The notes under the pieces are model-generated. The model was not told the DNA's origin, did not search any database, and worked only from the letters and a program-made list of their open reading frames with translations. Position numbers and translations under genes: made by a program. A DNA stretch of 64,000 nt from Cranoglanis bouderius (lineage: Eukaryota; Chordata; Actinopteri; Siluriformes; Cranoglanididae): the NCBI GenBank assembly GCA_023630585.1, contig CM042535.1, positions 34,936,899 to 35,000,898 on the forward strand, given 5' to 3'. Position 1 is the first letter of the stretch, and each line of letters starts with the position of its first letter. Positions 60,407 through 64,000 of the stretch are shown here, piece by piece.

Positions 60407-60536
60407 GTATGTAGGACTAACAGATTGCATTTGAGTTTTAATTACGCAAAATATTTCGTAGTCAAGAGCGTTTGAATAGTAATGAGACAGATTTTATAAA
60501 GCATATACACACTCTGCACTACTTTCTGTCTCTCAG

Positions 60537-60644
60537 GTGACACGGGTCGTGTTACTTTGGGTTAATAATCACTTCAGTGACTTTGAGGGAGACCCGGGAA
60601 TGACAAACTTCCTAGAGGAGTTCCAGAACAATCTCGAAAGAGAA
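60537..60644 (+). CDS. rapgef2: rapgef2 coding exon 14
   Basis: Residues 487-522: VTRVVLLWVNNHFSDFEGDP and MTNFLEEFQNNLERE, the second half of the REM domain. The acceptor is TGTCTCTCAG and the donor is GAA|GTATGC. Only 130 bp of intron separate it from exon 13. Confidence 0.96.
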
Positions 60645-60740
60645 GTATGCAAATGAGCCAATGCTTCTACACTATATACTATAAGTCTCATCCATTTTTT
60701 CCCCCCACTCATTCATTTTTGTTTTTTTTTCTCGAATCAG

Positions 60741-60944
60741 AAAATGAGTGGTCAGTTGCGTTTGCTCAACATCGCGTGTGCTGCAAAGGCCAAGTCCCGA
60801 GTAGTAACCATCACGAGGTCGTCTCGGGATCTGCCCCTCCCGTTCACTCTCATGGGTGGTGCTGAGCGAGGAACGCACCTCTTCATTAGCTCCGTAGAAG
60901 CGGGCAGCAAGGCAGAGGAGGCGGGGCTTAAGCGTGGAGACCAG
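60741..60944 (+). CDS. rapgef2: rapgef2 coding exon 15 (PDZ N-terminal half)
   Basis: Residues 523-590: KMSGQLRLLNIACAAKAKSR, then the PDZ start LPLPFTLMGGAERGTHLFIS and SKAEEAGLKRGDQ. The canonical carboxylate-binding loop of the family (GFGI in mammals) reads GTHL here. The acceptor is TCTCGAATCAG and the donor is CAG|GTAAGA. Confidence 0.95.
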
Positions 60945-61023
60945 GTAAGACAATTATGACATGGATAACTCAATATCGGCATGCTTACAATGCGTTCTGA
61001 CTAACTTGTGACAAACTATTTAG

Positions 61024-61132
61024 ATATTGGAGGTGAACGGGCAGACGTTTGAGAATGTACACCTGTCCAAAGCCACCGAGATCCTCAAGAATAACTTACA
61101 ACTGTCCATGAGTGTCAAAACCAACCTTCTGG
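61024..61132 (+). CDS. rapgef2: rapgef2 coding exon 16 (PDZ C-terminal half)
   Basis: Residues 591-626 plus one base: ILEVNGQTFENVHLSKATEI, LKNNLQLSMSVKTNLL. The EVNG turn and the alpha-B helix of the PDZ domain are present. The donor is CTGG|GTGAGT. Confidence 0.95.
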
Positions 61133-61234
61133 GTGAGTTTATTCACCTTCACAGACACACAGGCATTTTCGTATGCTTCTTACTGTTTTCAGCATGCAAC
61201 CCAATTACAGAAATCTTTGACACGTCTTTCTCAG

Positions 61235-61478
61235 TCTTTAAGGAGCTGGTGGCACGAATAGCCGAGGAACGGAAAAACGGGGTTCCTCACCTTCCTAAGA
61301 TCGGCGACGGAAAGAAAAGCTCCCGCTGCTCTGTACCCGACCTTGGGGTTGATGCTGGGGTCATGTATCAGGAGAAGGTCAGCAAGAAGGCTAAAGCGCA
61401 CACCATGGGCGGCCGCAACAAACTGATGAAGATTCTGGACAAAACGCGCATCAGCATTCTACCTCAAAAACCGTACAG
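61235..61478 (+). CDS. rapgef2: rapgef2 coding exon 17
   Basis: Residues 627-708: FKELVARIAEERKNGVPHLP, KIGDGKKSSRCSVPDLGV, then the basic GGRNKLMKILDKTRISILPQ. This is a conserved basic linker between PDZ and RA domains. The donor is ACAG|GTAGGT with two bases carried over. Confidence 0.95.
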
Positions 61479-61612
61479 GTAGGTGCACACACCAACAGCT
61501 GTGGTTTTGTTGTAGCGTAGCTTTTTTAAACTCCTTTTGTTCAGAACGAATCCTCGTGCTGCGTTGTAATCCGTAGTTGTGCATTGCATGATGGGAGTTG
61601 ATGTTTTGACAG

Positions 61613-61773
61613 TGACCTCGGATTGGGGCAGACGCAGGACGACAGCATTGTGGGCCTGAGGCAGACCAAGCAGGCTCCGCCCACCACGACGATCACCGGA
61701 AGCTTGTCGTCCAGCAACCCTGACTTGGCGCAGGGCCAACAGCGCATCATTGACTACAGCATGCAACCACCTG
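61613..61773 (+). CDS. rapgef2: rapgef2 coding exon 18
   Basis: Completes Ser and encodes DLGLGQTQDDSIVGLRQTKQ, then a Ser/Thr/Pro linker with SLSSSNPDLAQGQQRIIDYS and MQPP. DSIVGLRQTK and SSSNPDL are family landmarks. The donor is CCTG|GTAAAC, one base carried over. Confidence 0.94.
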
Positions 61774-61992
61774 GTAAACGACAACCCGTTTCTAACGCAC
61801 ACACAGCGCTAGACACACTTACAGCGTGGGCTGCAGAAAGACAGCTACTGCTGGTTCCCTTCCTGCCTCACTTTTCTCTGCAGTGCTAACTATATTGCGT
61901 TGGTTCGGGGGGTTGGTGTGGGTTGGAAATGGCTTGCTGAATATGTTGGGTGTCACGTTCTAACTTTCCCACAACCCTCTTCTCGCTCACAG

Positions 61993-62007
61993 CACCTGGA
62001 TTCACTC
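61993..62007 (+). CDS. rapgef2: Candidate 15-nt alternative microexon (rapgef2)
   Basis: CACCTGGATTCACTC lies between a pyrimidine-rich CTCTTCTCGCTCACAG and a strong GTGAGTAC. Spliced between exons 18 and 19 it keeps the frame, adding APGFT and changing the split codon from Glu to Gln. I do not know this segment from mammalian RAPGEF2. It is a prediction from splice signals and frame only. Confidence 0.45.
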
Positions 62008-63064
62008 GTGAGTACTCGGGTTTCTCGAGAGACACCGACAACCGTCTTGCGCTTCTAGCCGCCTTTTTAGATACCTCTCTTAAATTTGCTTTCCTTTCCG
62101 TTTAACTGTACATGACTCTCGTAGTTCTAGCTGTAGTTCCTTGAATAGGGGGATTTGCTTGTACTTTTTCTAGCTACCTGTCCTGCTATGATGGATCATC
62201 TGTATTACGAATGCATCTTTTTATCTCTATACCTGTGTCCAGATCTCTTTATATATGCCCATTAAAGCGACTTGCATTCCCTTGTCAAATTTCTCTCTAG
62301 TTTCTTTACTTATTTCTCCAGTTTTGCTTGCCTGCACACACTGTTCTAACAATTCTGCAGGAGTACGACTCTATTCGATGCCTGTCTCTCCAGCTGCCTT
62401 TAATCCTGTATCTCAATTATGATTATTTATTTTTTTTTGGTCTCCAGTAATTTGGGTTTTAATTCAAAATTCTTTTTTTTTTCGTGGATTATAGCTAAAT
62501 TTCAGATTTCAGATTTCCAATGGATAATGTGCATGTGATTTAGTGCAATGGCATTGTGGGCCTAAAACTCGTAAGCTTTCATTTTGTTCCACTCCATGGT
62601 TTCAGGCTGGCCCGAATTAATCATTAGCGACCGCAGCATTTAGCGGTCATTAGACTTAAGAATTAGCAATAATTTTTTTTTTTTTTTTTGTAACGAACCA
62701 CAAAGACCTCTATTCACCAAAGTTGCGAATGGTCAAATCTTAATGTAAAGTGAGTGTATGCAAATTCCAGAGTTTTCTATTGCGCAAGTTTCAATCTGAA
62801 GAATACTTGATTTGCAGTTAAATAATAATCAAAAATCAATATTGTGGACAATTATAATAAGTAGAGTAGTATAAGTAGGTAATAACAATAAAATCAAATA
62901 ACGTTGAACCATACTAAAACCTAGGTCATGGGATTAGTGTCGACATGTAGTTTGCAAATATGAATCAGAAGCCGAAATGTTCTTCAGTCTTTCAGTTGAC
63001 TATTCGATGCATATGCTATACAAGAGATAATTTCATATCAACACTGAAACATTTTGCTGTGCTG

Positions 63065-63555
63065 AATAGAGGTCGACCGATGTTGGATTTTACCGACAGC
63101 TAACTTGAGCAGTACCTGCCGATAACCGGTTTATCACCAGATAGTTTTTAAAATTGATACTGAATGAAAACATAACACTCAAGTAAAGTAATGCTGAACT
63201 TTTTTTTATTACAAAAATAAACAGCACTGACTGTAGCATGAAAATGTACTGTACTTTTTTGTACTTTTACTGTACTTTTTTGTACCAAACTGAACCAAAA
63301 AGTAACACTCCAAATAAAAATAGAGAGATCCAAAATGAATTTTAAAAAAAAAACAAAAAAAAAAACACTTTAAATAACACAACAAAATTTCTCAATGATT
63401 TTTTTTTTTTTTTTTCGCATAGAGGCCGCTCTCGTAATGTATAATGGCAGGGAAAAACTATCGGTGTGGTTTTTTGCAGATAACTGATAGTTCCAGCAAT
63501 CGGCTATCCGTGCCGATTACACGGCAAAACTGATCAATCGGTCGACCTCTAGGAT
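63065..63555 (-). mobile_element. GAGGTCGACC-family element with intact ends
   Basis: Both ends are intact: TAGAGGTCGACCGAT at the left and its exact reverse complement ATCGGTCGACCTCTA at the right, 15 bp each including the flanking TA. The interior matches the other copies (GCAGTACCTGCCGATAACCG, CTGACTGTAGCATGAAAATG). It is about 490 bp and lies in rapgef2 intron 18, ending some 165 bp before exon 19. Confidence 0.9.
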
Positions 63556-63720
63556 TATCAAGGATTATCGTTTACACCTCAATGCCAAACTGAACCAACA
63601 ACAAAAGAACAAAGTGAACGCTTATTTCATTGCATGATGGCTGAACCAGGCTGCTTGTTTTAGTAGTTTTGTTAAGTTCCGCTTGTTTTTTTTGTGTTTT
63701 TTTTCCCGTTGTAATTTCAG

Positions 63721-63961
63721 AATTACAAGATCAGGTGCTACGAGTGTTCAAGGCGGATCAACAAAGTCGCTACCTGCTGATCAATAGGGACACCACGGCA
63801 AGAGAGGCGGCCAATCTGGCGATCCGAGAGTTCGGCCTGACCGCCGGCCCCGAAGCTTATTCGCTGTGCGAGGTGTCCGTCACACCAGAGGGCGTCATCA
63901 AACAGAGGAGACTTCCAGATCAGCTCAATAAACTGGCTGACAGGATTCAGCTCTGTGCGAG
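63721..63961 (+). CDS. rapgef2: rapgef2 coding exon 19 (Ras-association domain)
   Basis: Completes Glu and encodes LQDQVLRVFKADQQSRYLLI, NRDTTAREAANLAIREFGLT, YSLCEVSVTPEGVIKQRRLP and DRIQLCA, ending in AG of a split Arg codon. This is the ubiquitin-fold Ras-association domain that binds GTP-loaded Rap/Ras. The acceptor is GTTGTAATTTCAG. The donor GAG|GTGCGC at 63961 is chosen because the downstream text leaves the family. The open frame would otherwise run to a stop near the window end. Confidence 0.93.
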
Positions 63962-64000
63962 GTGCGCTCTGGCTTCTAATCTCACATTTAGTCACTAAAG

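Larger units (their letters stand above)
39300..63961 (+). other. rapgef2: rapgef2 gene, 5' part (19 coding exons in window)
   Basis: Gene-level entry. Rap guanine nucleotide exchange factor 2 (PDZ-GEF1, RA-GEF-1) activates Rap1/Rap2 by GDP-GTP exchange at membranes and junctions. Splicing the 19 exons listed here gives 841 residues plus two bases in one frame, with every junction on AG/GT. Domain order is cNMP-binding-like 1 (about 24-150), cNMP-binding-like 2 (about 282-400), RasGEF N-terminal/REM (about 420-525), PDZ (about 545-627) and RA (about 763 onward). The CDC25 catalytic domain and C-terminal tail lie beyond the window. The start MASYVDSSFRQ and the ESSKSQ segment follow the long isoform. 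RAPGEF6 is excluded because residues such as LMCETVRYE and YYPDDIGTCW fit RAPGEF2. Fish may keep two rapgef2 paralogues, and which one this is cannot be told. Confidence 0.95.

Noticed and set aside
61623..61889. 88-residue ORF continuing past exon 18
   Set aside because: The first part is true exon 18 coding. The extension beyond 61773 is intron, as shown by the family sequence resuming at 63721.
39300..63961. Assignment to rapgef6
   Set aside because: Residues in exons 3 to 6 and the ESSKSQ segment follow RAPGEF2, not RAPGEF6.

Overview
This is 64 kb of vertebrate nuclear DNA with the texture of a teleost (ray-finned fish) genome: AT-rich, no operons, many CA/GT and CT/GA microsatellites, numerous decayed Tc1/mariner-like elements, tRNA-derived SINEs, short palindromic MITEs and LINE/Ty3-gypsy remnants. 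The two recognisable genes are both vertebrate and both on the + strand. The mix of Tc1-like families and repeats would suit a catfish or another otophysan, but nothing here proves the order.

Layout. 1-5133 is repeat-bearing DNA that is probably the large intron of a neuropeptide Y receptor Y1 gene (npy1r). Its 3' coding exon (ICL3 to C-terminus) lies at 5134-5550 and is followed by a 3' UTR. The 5' exon (N-terminus to TM5) is not in the window. From about 6.4 to 38.5 kb I find no host coding exon. This stretch holds Tc1-like elements (6.4, 10.3, 11.4, 13.7, 15.7, 20.1, 26.6 and 36.8 kb), an L1-like LINE fragment (17.7 kb), an L2-like RT fragment (29.4 kb), a decayed Ty3/gypsy pol (32.6-33.9 kb) between inverted MITE copies, a tandem array (14.1-14.9 kb) and an element with 34-bp terminal inverted repeats carrying a SINE (24.1-25.2 kb).

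From 39300 to the right edge is the 5' two-thirds of rapgef2 (PDZ-GEF1/RA-GEF-1), a guanine nucleotide exchange factor for Rap GTPases. Nineteen coding exons can be placed with correct reading-frame continuity: start codon after a CpG-rich probable promoter, a 12.9-kb first intron, a first cNMP-binding-like domain, an 18-nt microexon, a second cNMP-binding-like domain, the RasGEF N-terminal (REM) domain, the PDZ domain and the Ras-association domain. The catalytic CDC25 domain and C-terminal tail lie beyond the window. A further 15-nt candidate microexon lies in intron 18.

The introns are rich in repeats, notably a TA-flanked family of about 500 bp ending in GAGGTCGACC, present in five or six copies between 37.8 and 63.6 kb. 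The points most worth a second look are the 15-nt microexon, an exon-like hydrophobic ORF antisense to rapgef2 in intron 7, a degenerate PDZ carboxylate-binding loop, and a Tc1 copy whose deletion junction carries an inverted segment of the element's own end. I found no convincing undescribed multi-gene system.
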